DNA of 64,000 nt from the NCBI GenBank assembly GCA_937995515.1, contig CALKJZ010000018.1:50048-114047 (forward strand), in the 5' to 3' direction. A program made the position numbers and the translations under genes. A model generated the notes under the pieces. The model saw only the letters and a list, made by a program, of their open reading frames with translations. It made no database searches and was not told the DNA's origin. This document shows, piece after piece, positions 7,735 to 15,118 of this stretch (position 1 is the first letter of the stretch; each line of letters opens with the position of its first letter). This DNA is from an uncultured Sphingomonadaceae bacterium. Its GTDB lineage: Bacteria; Pseudomonadota; Alphaproteobacteria; Sphingomonadales; Sphingomonadaceae.

Positions 7735-8396
7735 GCCTCGGCGGGCTCCCGCGCCCAGCCCGGAAAGCGCGCCGGAAGCGGCGCCCGCGCGACCGTGCGG
7801 CCTCCCTTCCATGGCAGCGAGAGGGCGCCGGCGTGGAGCATCAGCCCCCCTGGTGCGGCCCGGCCATAGATGCGATCCCCCACGATGGCGGCGCCGGGTG
7901 CGAGCAGGCCGGCGTGCACCCGCAGCTGGTGCGTCCGCCCGGTCTCCGGCCGGAAGGCGACCAGCGCCGCGCCCCCGCTTCGCGCCACGACCTGCCAGCT
8001 GGTCGAGGCCGGGGCCCCCTCGTGCGCGACCACCATGCGCCAGCCCGAGGCCGGATTGGAGATCTTGGCCAGCGGTGCCTCTATGCGCCCTGACGCGGCT
8101 TGCGGGGCCGGTGCGACGATTGCGAGATAGAGCTTTTCGGCCCTGCCGCAGGCAAAGGCGCCGCCCAGCGCGCGGAGGCTCGCGGGCCGGCAGGCGAGCA
8201 CGAGGCAGCCGCTGGTGTCCTGGTCGAGCCGGTGCACGGCGCGCGGTGCGCGGCCGGCAGGGCAGCCGCGGGCGAGAAGGGCCTCGACGCTCGGCCCGCC
8301 GCGCCGGCCTGGCGTGACGGGAAGGCCGGCCGGCTTGTCGACGACCAGGAGGTCGCCGTGGCGGAGCAGGGCGCAGAGAGGTTGACCCGAGACCAT
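7662..8396 (-). CDS. RluA-family RNA pseudouridine synthase
   Basis: A 244-aa pseudouridine synthase. The catalytic motif is HRLDQDTSG, the N-terminal strand LLVVDKPAGLPVTPG is the usual RluA opening, and the C-terminal RPETGRTHQLRVH is conserved. It isomerises specific uridines in rRNA or tRNA; the target cannot be assigned. No S4 domain is present. Of the two adjacent ATGs, the second (8396) has AGGAG six bases upstream. It is a non-flagellar gene lodged between flgM and flagellin. Confidence 0.85.
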   Translation of the reverse strand: MVSGQPLCALLRHGDLLVVDKPAGLPVTPGRRGGPSVEALLARGCPAGRAPRAVHRLDQDTSGCLVLACRPASLRALGGAFACGRAEKLYLAIVAPAPQAASGRIEAPLAKISNPASGWRMVVAHEGAPASTSWQVVARSGGAALVAFRPETGRTHQLRVHAGLLAPGAAIVGDRIYGRAAPGGLMLHAGALSLPWKGGRTVARAPLPARFPGWAREPAEAQIRSFGSSSEAIMADAIRSGSGR

Positions 8397-8419
8397 CATG
8401 AACTCCTCTCGCCGCCGGT

Positions 8420-8446
8420 TTAACTGCGGGCAAGCGCTGCCGTGAA
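8420..8446 (+). promoter_or_regulatory. Sigma-28 (FliA) promoter of the flagellin gene
   Basis: TTAA-N15-GCCGTGAA matches the FliA consensus TAAA-N15-GCCGATAA at 9 of 12 positions with exact spacing. Transcription would start near 8455, giving a 45-base leader before the flagellin ATG. The site sits just upstream of the divergent rluA-type gene. Confidence 0.6.
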
Positions 8447-8500
8447 GTCGGCCGGGGCACGGCCGGGCGGCCGGCCCGCTCACAGGCGAAGGGTTCAGCA

Positions 8501-10663
8501 ATGACGATCATCAACACCAACCTCTCCGCGCTCAAGGCCCAGAACGGCGGCCGGACAGCGATGATGGGCATGGAGCGGGCCATGGAGCGGCTGTCGACCG
8601 GCCTGCGCATCAACAGCGCCAAGGACGATGCCGCCGGCCTTGCCATCGCCCAGCGCATGACGGCGGACGTGCGCGGTCTTACCGTTGCCATCCGCAATGC
8701 CGGCGACGGCATCAGCCTCGCCCAGACCGCCGAGACGGCGATGGGCGAGATCACCAACATGCTCCAGCGGATGCGCGAGCTCGCCGTGCAGGCGGCCAAC
8801 GGCACCATGTCGGCCGAGGACCGCGCCGCGCTGCAGGTGGAAGTGGCCCAGCTCAAGGGCGAGATCGAGAATGTCGCCCAGCGGACCAACTTCAACGGCA
8901 TCCGGCTGCTCGACGGCACGTCGAAGAACCTGACGCTGCAGACCGGGGCGCGTGCCGGCGAGACGGTGCGGCTGGGCATCAACTCCACCCGCACCAGCGA
9001 TCTGGGCACCGGCGAGGTCCCCGGCCTGTCGGCCACGGGCGCCAATGCGACAACGGCAGCGCTTCTGGCCTCGGACTTCAGCCTGCGCGCCGGCGACCTC
9101 TTCATCAACGGCGTCGCCATTGGCGCGTCCGTCGCCTCCGCCGACACCGTCTCGTCGGCGGCCAAGGAAGCCTCCGCGATCGCCAAGGCGGCTGCCATCA
9201 ACGCCAAGACGGCCGAAACCGGAGTCCGGGCCGTGGTGGGCACCACCGTGGCGCACGGCACGGCGATGACCTCGTTCACCGCGGTCAACGGCACAATCAC
9301 GGTCAATGGCGTGGCCACCCAGACGCTCGATTTCGCAGCGACCACCAATGCGGCCGATCGGCGGGCGCAGATTGTGAACGCGGTCAACGCCATTTCCGGC
9401 CAGACGGGCGTCGTCGCGGTCGACACCGGCGATGATCTGCTCGGCATCCGCTTCACCGCAGCCGACGGGCGCAACATCGTCGTCGGCCTCACCGGCACGC
9501 TGACTGCGGCCGAGAGCGGGGTCCGGGTCGGTGCCACCTCGGGCGTCTATTCGCTCGTGTCGGCCAATGGCGCTCCCATCACCGTCTCCGGGCCGGCCAC
9601 CAACGCGGCGTCCATTCCGGGCCAGCTGTCGCGCGCCGGGCTCCAGGCTGGCATCTTTGCAAGCGGGGTGTCGCAGACCGCCAGCGACACGCGCGCAGTG
9701 GCCGCCGTGGCCGCCGATATCCGCACCCTGCGCCTTGGTGACCTTGTCATCAACGGCACCGTCATCCGTGCCAGCCGCGCCGAGGACGACACGGTCTCCA
9801 ACACGGTGGCGGCGAGCAGCGGCAAGGCAGCGAGCGCGGTGGCGATTGCGGCGGCGATCAATGCCTCATCTGCCGAGACCGGGGTCTCCGCCCGGGTGAA
9901 CAGCCTCGCCATCGACGGCCAGGCCTTCACCTCGAGTGCCAACGCCTTCAACGTGACCATCAACGGCGTGGCCATCGCCATCCTCGCCAACTCCACCCGC
10001 GACCAGGTGGCCGCCCGCATCAACGAATATACCGGCATGACCGGGGTTTCGGTGACGGACAATGGCCAGGGGCTCTCATTCGAGGCCACCGATGGCCGCA
10101 ATGTTTCGATCTCGGTGGATGACGCAGCCGGCGTGGCCGGGATCGGTCTTGGCACGGCGGCCCGGATCCGCGGGAGCGCCACGACCTATACGGTGGTGAA
10201 CGGCGCCCACACCGGCGCCCAGACGGCCTATGCCACGGTGACCCTGGAGAGCGCGAAGTCCTTCACGGTCAATGCCGGAAGCCAGGGCTACACCCGCTTC
10301 CAGGAGCTCGGCTTCGAGGAAGGAACCTATGGCGCCGAGACCGGTGGCCTCAAGGTGAAGGACATCGACATCGGCACCCAGGCCGGCGCGGTCGAGGCGC
10401 TCACCTCGATCGACGAGGCGCTGCGGTCGGTCTCGATCAACCGGGCCGAACTGGGTGCGATCCAGAACCGGCTTGAGGCGACCATCAACAACCTCACGAG
10501 CGCCAACACCAACACCATCGCCTCGCGCTCGCGGATCCAGGATGCCGATTTCGCGATGGAAACGACCCAGCTGGCGCGCAGCCAGATCCTGCAGCAGGCA
10601 GCCCAGGCGATGCTGGCCCAGGCCAACCAGTCGCAGCAGGGCGTGCTGCAGCTGCTCCGCTAG
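8501..10663 (+). CDS. fliC: Flagellin (long, with duplicated central domain)
   Basis: A 720-aa filament subunit. The N-terminal D0/D1 (MTIINTNLSALKAQN, RLSTGLRINSAKDDAAGLAI) and C-terminal D1/D0 (RIQDADFAMETTQLARSQIL, ANQSQQGVLQLLR) are canonical. The roughly 400-residue middle contains two related modules. Each includes GDL-INGxxIxAS, an Ala-rich helix ending AAAIN, an AETGV turn, an INGVA strand, and an LxFxAxDGRN-like strand. This makes it much longer than common flagellins of 270-500 aa. The start has AAGGG nearby, and the message probably ends at the hairpin-plus-T-run near 11000. Confidence 0.95.
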   Translation: MTIINTNLSALKAQNGGRTAMMGMERAMERLSTGLRINSAKDDAAGLAIAQRMTADVRGLTVAIRNAGDGISLAQTAETAMGEITNMLQRMRELAVQAANGTMSAEDRAALQVEVAQLKGEIENVAQRTNFNGIRLLDGTSKNLTLQTGARAGETVRLGINSTRTSDLGTGEVPGLSATGANATTAALLASDFSLRAGDLFINGVAIGASVASADTVSSAAKEASAIAKAAAINAKTAETGVRAVVGTTVAHGTAMTSFTAVNGTITVNGVATQTLDFAATTNAADRRAQIVNAVNAISGQTGVVAVDTGDDLLGIRFTAADGRNIVVGLTGTLTAAESGVRVGATSGVYSLVSANGAPITVSGPATNAASIPGQLSRAGLQAGIFASGVSQTASDTRAVAAVAADIRTLRLGDLVINGTVIRASRAEDDTVSNTVAASSGKAASAVAIAAAINASSAETGVSARVNSLAIDGQAFTSSANAFNVTINGVAIAILANSTRDQVAARINEYTGMTGVSVTDNGQGLSFEATDGRNVSISVDDAAGVAGIGLGTAARIRGSATTYTVVNGAHTGAQTAYATVTLESAKSFTVNAGSQGYTRFQELGFEEGTYGAETGGLKVKDIDIGTQAGAVEALTSIDEALRSVSINRAELGAIQNRLEATINNLTSANTNTIASRSRIQDADFAMETTQLARSQILQQAAQAMLAQANQSQQGVLQLLR

Positions 10664-10674
10664 GGCCGCGCGGA

Positions 10675-10718
10675 ACCGGGGCCGGCCCCGGCGGCCGGCC
10701 CCGGCAGCCGGCCCCGGT
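10675..10718. repeat. GC-rich inverted repeat downstream of flagellin
   Basis: Arms ACCGGGGCCGG (10675-10685) and CCGGCCCCGGT (10708-10718) are perfect complements, and the spacer repeats the same CCGGCCCCGG unit. A very stable stem can form in the RNA 10-50 bases after the stop codon. No T-run follows. It may protect the 3' end of the abundant flagellin mRNA rather than terminate transcription. Confidence 0.6.
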
Positions 10719-10864
10719 CCGCCCCGCTGGCGCAGGAGCGGCAAGGCGCGGGCCCTCGGTTCCGGGGCTGGAACGGAGGTTCGCGCCAAAGGCAGGCCCA
10801 GGCTGGCACGGGCGGCAGGGCCGGACACGAGGGTCGCCAACAGGAGAAGCCATGGGCGCGAGGG

Positions 10865-10918
10865 ACCAGCGCCGGGCACAAGCCCGACGCACCAGCGCCG
10901 GGCACGAACGCCGGGCAC
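10865..10918. repeat. Short direct repeat, two full copies plus a partial one
   Basis: ACCAGCGCCGGGCAC occurs at 10865-10879 and again at 10891-10905 (26-base period), with a partial CGCCGGGCAC copy following. No function is evident; it looks like local slippage or duplication in noncoding DNA. Confidence 0.6.
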
Positions 10919-10968
10919 GGGCAGCTGGCACAGGGTCGCAACACGAGGGTTGCAACACGCAACGCGAG

Positions 10969-11006
10969 GGCGGGGCCGGGCATCGTTCCCGGCCCCGCCG
11001 CTTTTT
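10969..11006 (+). terminator. Rho-independent terminator after flagellin
   Basis: Perfect 12-bp stem GGCGGGGCCGGG / CCCGGCCCCGCC with the 7-base loop CATCGTT, followed within two bases by five Ts on the plus strand. It lies about 300 bases after the flagellin stop and just before the end of the convergent fliA gene. Confidence 0.8.
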
Positions 11007-11073
11007 CCGGGTGCAGATGTCATCGCAGGGCAGGGATCAGGCTGCACGAGGCTGTGCGACGGCGGGCCGGTCC

Positions 11074-11814
11074 TCAGTCCTCGTCCCAGCCGGCAAGCAG
11101 CTTGCGCACCCGGCCGAGCGCCACCTTCTTGATCTGGCAGATGCGCGCCGCGCCCACCCCCAGGATCTGGCCGATCTCCTCAAGGTTCATCTCCTCGACG
11201 AAATAGAGCTGGAGCACCATCGCCTCGCGCTCGGGCAGCTTGCGGATGGCGTCGGCAAGATGCGCCCGCAGCTCCGACGACTGCAGCCGCTCGAAGGCAT
11301 CCTCACTTTCGTCGGCAAACCAGATCGAATGGTCGGAATAGACGTCGTCGATCGACTCGTAGCGCACGCCGCGCGTGGCATTCAGGCTTTCCTGCAGCGC
11401 GGCCAGCGGCAGCCCCATGTGATCGGCCAGCTCGCTGTCGGTGGCGCTGCGGCCGAGTCGGCCTTCCAGCTCCGCCCGCGCGGCGTTGAGCTCGCGCCGC
11501 CGCCGGAGCGCGGAGCGGCACATGGTGGCCTGCTTGCGCAGCGCGTCGATCATCGCGCCGCGGATCCGCACCGTGGCATAGGTGGAAAAGGCCGCATGGC
11601 CGCGATCCTCGAAGGTGCGCGCGGCCTCGATGAGGGCGACCATGCCGATCTGCACCAGTTCCTCGATGTCGAGCGCTGTCGAGACGCGCGCGTGCACATG
11701 CCAGGCGATCTTGCGCACCAGCGCGACATGGTTGGCGATCAGCCGGTCGGGGTCTGTGCGGGCGAGCGCTGCGGGGGAATAGAGGCCGAGGTTGAAGCCG
11801 TGGCGTGCATCCAT
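11074..11814 (-). CDS. fliA: Flagellar sigma factor sigma-28 FliA
   Basis: A 246-aa sigma-70-family factor of the FliA class. Region 2 contains DIEELVQIGMVALIEAARTF and AFSTYATVRIRGAMIDALRK. Region 4 has LPEREAMVLQLYFVEEMNLE and the helix-turn-helix EIGQILGVGAARICQIKK. It should direct flagellin and other late genes and be inhibited by FlgM. It is the last gene of the transglycosylase-flhA-fliA set, 15 bases after flhA, with a GGAGG site before the ATG. This linkage puts fliA under the sigma-54 promoter at 14959. Confidence 0.95.
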   Translation of the reverse strand: MDARHGFNLGLYSPAALARTDPDRLIANHVALVRKIAWHVHARVSTALDIEELVQIGMVALIEAARTFEDRGHAAFSTYATVRIRGAMIDALRKQATMCRSALRRRRELNAARAELEGRLGRSATDSELADHMGLPLAALQESLNATRGVRYESIDDVYSDHSIWFADESEDAFERLQSSELRAHLADAIRKLPEREAMVLQLYFVEEMNLEEIGQILGVGAARICQIKKVALGRVRKLLAGWDED

Positions 11815-11829
11815 GGGTCAGATCCTCCG

Positions 11830-13923
11830 TCAGGCTGGCACCGGCCCTTCGAGCGCCGGCTCGCCGATCACGGCGACCACCTCGATGGCACGGGAATCGG
11901 GAAGCTCCGGAAAGCCGAGCACGGGCAGCGGCACGGCGTTCGCGCGCATCAGCCGCCACAGGGCGCGCCGTGGCTGCGGCTGGGTCACCAGTGCCAGCTG
12001 ATAGCCCTGCGCGAGCAGCGGCGTGGCTGCCTCGCGCACCGATTCGACAAGCCGCGCGGCAAGCCCGGGCTCGAACGGGAAAGGGGCCCGGGGCGCGGCC
12101 TGGACGGCGGCCACCAGCAGCTGTTCGAGCCCGGGCCCCAGCGCGATCAGGCGCAGCGGCTGGCCGGGCGGGGCCAGCGGCGCAGTGATCAGGCCGCCGA
12201 TCAGCGGCCGCAGCGCCTCCACGAGTTCGGCCGGGTCCTGGCTTTGCGAGGCGACCTCGCCGAGTGCTGCTGCAATCCGGCCGAACTCGCGCAGCGGGAT
12301 CCCCTCCTCGAGAAGCGCGCGCAGAACCGCTGTCAGCACCGGCAGCGGCAGCACCTTGCTGCCGATGCTCTGCGCCAGCTGCGGGCTGCGCAGGCCCAGC
12401 TGCTCCAGCAGCGCATGGGCTTCATCCTGCCCGAACAGGATGGCCGCATGGTCGGTCATCAGCTTGTTGAGATGCGTGCCGATGACGGTTGCGGCATCAA
12501 CCACCGTATAGCCGGCGGCGAGCGCATCCTGCTCGAGCGCCGGGTCGATCCAGCGCGCCGGCAGGCCAAAGGCCGGGTCGCGCGTTTCGCGCCCGGGGAT
12601 CTCGGCCCGGATGGTCTCGGCTTCGAGCGCGAGGAGGTCGGAGGCGAAGGCCTCGCCAAGCCCGAGCGGCTCGCCCGCGATGCTGATCCGGTAGGCATGC
12701 GGGCTCAGCGTCACATCGTCGCGCACGCGCACCATGGGCATCACGAACCCGAGGTCGCGCGAGAGCTGCCTGCGGATGGCGGTGATCCGCGCCATCAGCC
12801 CGCCGCCCCGGGCCTCGTCGACAAGGCCGATGAGGCCATAGCCGATGTCGAGCGTGACGGCTGCGGTCTCTCCCACCTCCGACCAGGCGATGGTCGGGTC
12901 CGAGGGCGCGCGCGCGGGCTCGGGCGGCGCGGGCGGCGCCTTGCGCGAGAGCCGGTAGCCGATGGCGGCTGCAACCAGCGCTGCCGGAAGCAGCACCATG
13001 GCCGGCATGGCCGGCACAAGTGCCAGGAGACCGAGGATTACGGCAGCCGGCCACCAGGCGGGCGCGCTTGCAAACTGCTCGCGCACCTGCCGGGCAAGCC
13101 GGTTGTCGTCCGAGGTGCGCGTGACAAGGATGGCGGCTGCGATCGAAAGCAGAAGGGCCGGGATCTGCGCCACCAGCGCATCGCCGACCGACAGCAGCAG
13201 GTAGATGTTGGCGGCATCCCCAAGGGCGAGGTCGTGCGTGGCGGTGCCGATGATGAGCCCGCCCACGATGTTGATGAGGAGGATGAGGATCCCGGCCAGC
13301 GCGTCGCCCTTCACGAACTTCGAGGCGCCGTCCATTGCGCCGTAGAAATCGGCCTCCCGCGCGACCTCCGCGCGCCGTGCACGTGCCTCGTCGGCCGTCA
13401 GGATGCCGGCGGCAAGATCGGCATCGATCGCCATCTGCTTGCCCGGCAGGGCATCGAGGGTGAAACGGGCGGAGACCTCCGACACGCGCCCGGCGCCCTT
13501 GGCAATCACCACCATGTTGATGATGAGAAGGATGGCGAAGACGATCAGCCCGACGACGAAGTTGCCGCCGATGAGCGCGCGGCCGAAGGCCTCGATGATG
13601 CGCCCGGCCGCGTCCGTCCCCTCGTGGCCGGAGACCAGCACCACCCGGGTGGAGGCAACGTTGAGCGCCAGCCTCAGAAGGGTTGCGAACAGAAGCACGG
13701 TGGGGAAGGCGGAGAAATCGAGCGGCCGGCTTGCGTGCAGCACCACCATCAGCATCACCAGCGCCAGCAGGATGTTGCTGGTGAAGGCGATGTCGAGGAG
13801 TGCAGCCGGGATCGGCACGACCATCAGGCAGACGATGACGAGAATGGCCGCGGGCAGCAGGCTGGCCGAAATCGCCGGGCCCGCATCCCTGCGCAGCTGA
13901 GCCAGCCGGTCGCCGCCGGGCAT
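11830..13923 (-). CDS. flhA: Flagellar type III export gate protein FlhA
   Basis: A 697-aa inner-membrane export gate subunit of normal length. The N-terminal half has about eight membrane helices and the conserved FHIPEP-type region LRLALNVASTRVVL ... DALPGKQMAIDADL. The cytosolic C-terminal domain contains LVDEARGGGLMARITAIRRQ and the later platform segments. It forms the nonameric ring that receives export substrates such as FlgM and flagellin. It starts at the ATG just inside the stop of the preceding lytic transglycosylase gene. Confidence 0.96.
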   Translation of the reverse strand: MPGGDRLAQLRRDAGPAISASLLPAAILVIVCLMVVPIPAALLDIAFTSNILLALVMLMVVLHASRPLDFSAFPTVLLFATLLRLALNVASTRVVLVSGHEGTDAAGRIIEAFGRALIGGNFVVGLIVFAILLIINMVVIAKGAGRVSEVSARFTLDALPGKQMAIDADLAAGILTADEARARRAEVAREADFYGAMDGASKFVKGDALAGILILLINIVGGLIIGTATHDLALGDAANIYLLLSVGDALVAQIPALLLSIAAAILVTRTSDDNRLARQVREQFASAPAWWPAAVILGLLALVPAMPAMVLLPAALVAAAIGYRLSRKAPPAPPEPARAPSDPTIAWSEVGETAAVTLDIGYGLIGLVDEARGGGLMARITAIRRQLSRDLGFVMPMVRVRDDVTLSPHAYRISIAGEPLGLGEAFASDLLALEAETIRAEIPGRETRDPAFGLPARWIDPALEQDALAAGYTVVDAATVIGTHLNKLMTDHAAILFGQDEAHALLEQLGLRSPQLAQSIGSKVLPLPVLTAVLRALLEEGIPLREFGRIAAALGEVASQSQDPAELVEALRPLIGGLITAPLAPPGQPLRLIALGPGLEQLLVAAVQAAPRAPFPFEPGLAARLVESVREAATPLLAQGYQLALVTQPQPRRALWRLMRANAVPLPVLGFPELPDSRAIEVVAVIGEPALEGPVPA

Positions 13924-13926
13924 GGC

Positions 13927-14946
13927 CTAGCGCCCCAGGCCTGCAAGAAGCAGATAGGCCGCCTGCGCCGCCTCGGCTGCGGCTGGTGCTGCGACCGATG
14001 CGCGGCCGGGCGCGGCGGACCCGCGCGGCGGCAGCACCTGCCCGCCGGGGACCGGACGGCCATCACGGCCATCGGGGCGCAAGATGGCCGCAGGCGGCAG
14101 GGGCAGGAGGCCGGCCAGCGTGTCGGGGGCGCGACCGTCGTGCTGCGGCGGATCGATGGCAGCGGCCGAAACGACGGCCATGGCAAGGCGGGCCGCCAGC
14201 GCCGGCGACAGCCCCCGGTCGGTGGTGGCGGCTGGCGGGGCAGGGCGGCCGGGCGCATCGTCGGGTGCATCGTTTGGCGCGGCGTTGCCCCTCGGCCCGC
14301 CCGGCACGCCCGTGCCGGCCCCATGGGGGATGCCGGCGCCAGACGTGCCGCCCTCGGCGCCAAGCCGCCGGGCAAACAGGGCGTGGAGCTCGGCAAGCGA
14401 GCGGGGCACCCCGCCCGCGAAGAAGAGCGACCGGTTGGCCGCCGCTGCCCTTGGAAAGAGGTCGGCCGCCGCCCGGCCCGGCTCGGCGGCCATGGCGGCA
14501 AGGAAGCGCACCGCGCCGCCTGCGCCGAGAAAATGGGCAAGGTAAAGATCGGTGACCGAGACCGGGCGGCCGAGCGCGCCTTCAAGGGCACGGCGGTTTT
14601 CGGCCATGAACTCGGCGGCCATCAGGCTTGCCACCTGCGGATCGCGGCGCAGCGCCAGCGCCTGCGCACGGGTTTCCGGCGCGATCCCGTGCCTCGGCCC
14701 GTGCCGGCTCAGAAGGGCAAGCCAGGTGGAATCGATGAACTGGAACAGCCCTGTCGCCGAGGAGGTGGGTGCCCGCGCGGCGGTGTTGAAGCCGGACTCG
14801 AGGCGCGCGGTGTGCAACAGGGCGGCAAAATCCTCTCCCACCCGCCCGGCGGCCCGCGCGATGGCGGGCGCGACGCGCAGGGCCGCGGCGCCGAACTGCG
14901 CGGCGACGGACGGATCGAGGCGTGCGGCCGTGGCCTGGACGGACAT
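13927..14946 (-). CDS. Flagellum-associated lytic transglycosylase (SLT domain)
   Basis: A 339-aa protein. The N-terminal half holds an SLT lysozyme-like fold with catalytic Glu in HTARLESGFN, followed by SSATGLFQFIDSTWL. The C-terminal 150 residues are Pro/Gly/Ala rich and disordered. It cuts peptidoglycan glycan strands. Linkage to flhA and fliA, plus the muramidase-less FlgJ, suggests it opens the wall for rod assembly. No signal peptide is apparent, so export through the flagellar apparatus is an inference. The ATG at 14946 is only a few bases from the predicted sigma-54 transcript start. Confidence 0.85.
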   Translation of the reverse strand: MSVQATAARLDPSVAAQFGAAALRVAPAIARAAGRVGEDFAALLHTARLESGFNTAARAPTSSATGLFQFIDSTWLALLSRHGPRHGIAPETRAQALALRRDPQVASLMAAEFMAENRRALEGALGRPVSVTDLYLAHFLGAGGAVRFLAAMAAEPGRAAADLFPRAAAANRSLFFAGGVPRSLAELHALFARRLGAEGGTSGAGIPHGAGTGVPGGPRGNAAPNDAPDDAPGRPAPPAATTDRGLSPALAARLAMAVVSAAAIDPPQHDGRAPDTLAGLLPLPPAAILRPDGRDGRPVPGGQVLPPRGSAAPGRASVAAPAAAEAAQAAYLLLAGLGR

Positions 14947-14958
14947 GCCCCAAGGTTA

Positions 14959-14974
14959 AGCAACCATCGTGCCA
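14959..14974 (-). promoter_or_regulatory. Consensus sigma-54 promoter of the transglycosylase-flhA-fliA genes
   Basis: The minus strand reads TGGCACGATGGTTGCT, matching the full RpoN consensus TGGCACG-N4-TTGCW. The predicted start, about 12 bases past the -12 GC, falls near 14948. That is immediately before the ATG at 14946, so the message would have essentially no leader. Confidence 0.85.
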
Positions 14975-15118
14975 TGCGGGCGGGCAACTGCGGCCGGAAC
15001 GGATGGAATCGGGCCGCTTGCCTGCGTCGTCTGCGGCCTTCCGTTTTCGCCCGGTTGCGCTAGGGGCTGTTGGCAAGCCGGGTCGGGGGGCGCCGGGCAG
15101 CCACGGAACGGAGCGCCC

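Larger units (their letters stand above)
10664..11073. other. 410-bp intergenic region between flagellin and fliA (convergent)
   Basis: No credible gene. It holds a GC-only inverted repeat just after the flagellin stop, a short direct repeat, and a rho-independent terminator. The region is the common downstream spacer of the plus-strand flagellin gene and the minus-strand fliA. The open frames crossing it in the track have no ribosome-binding site and are by-products of high GC. Confidence 0.7.

Noticed and set aside
10926-10941. TGGCACAGGGTCGCAA near the flagellin terminator as a sigma-54 site
   Set aside because: It lacks TTGC at -12 and points into a terminator with no gene beyond it on that strand.
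10852-15063. 1403-aa plus-strand ORF opposite fliA and flhA
   Set aside because: It is exactly antisense to strongly supported flagellar genes. Its translation is low complexity (Arg/Gly/Gln/His rich) and has no recognisable domain. Same for 14582..17524, 299..3229, 27859..30519, 40283 (upstream part) and 22563..24161.
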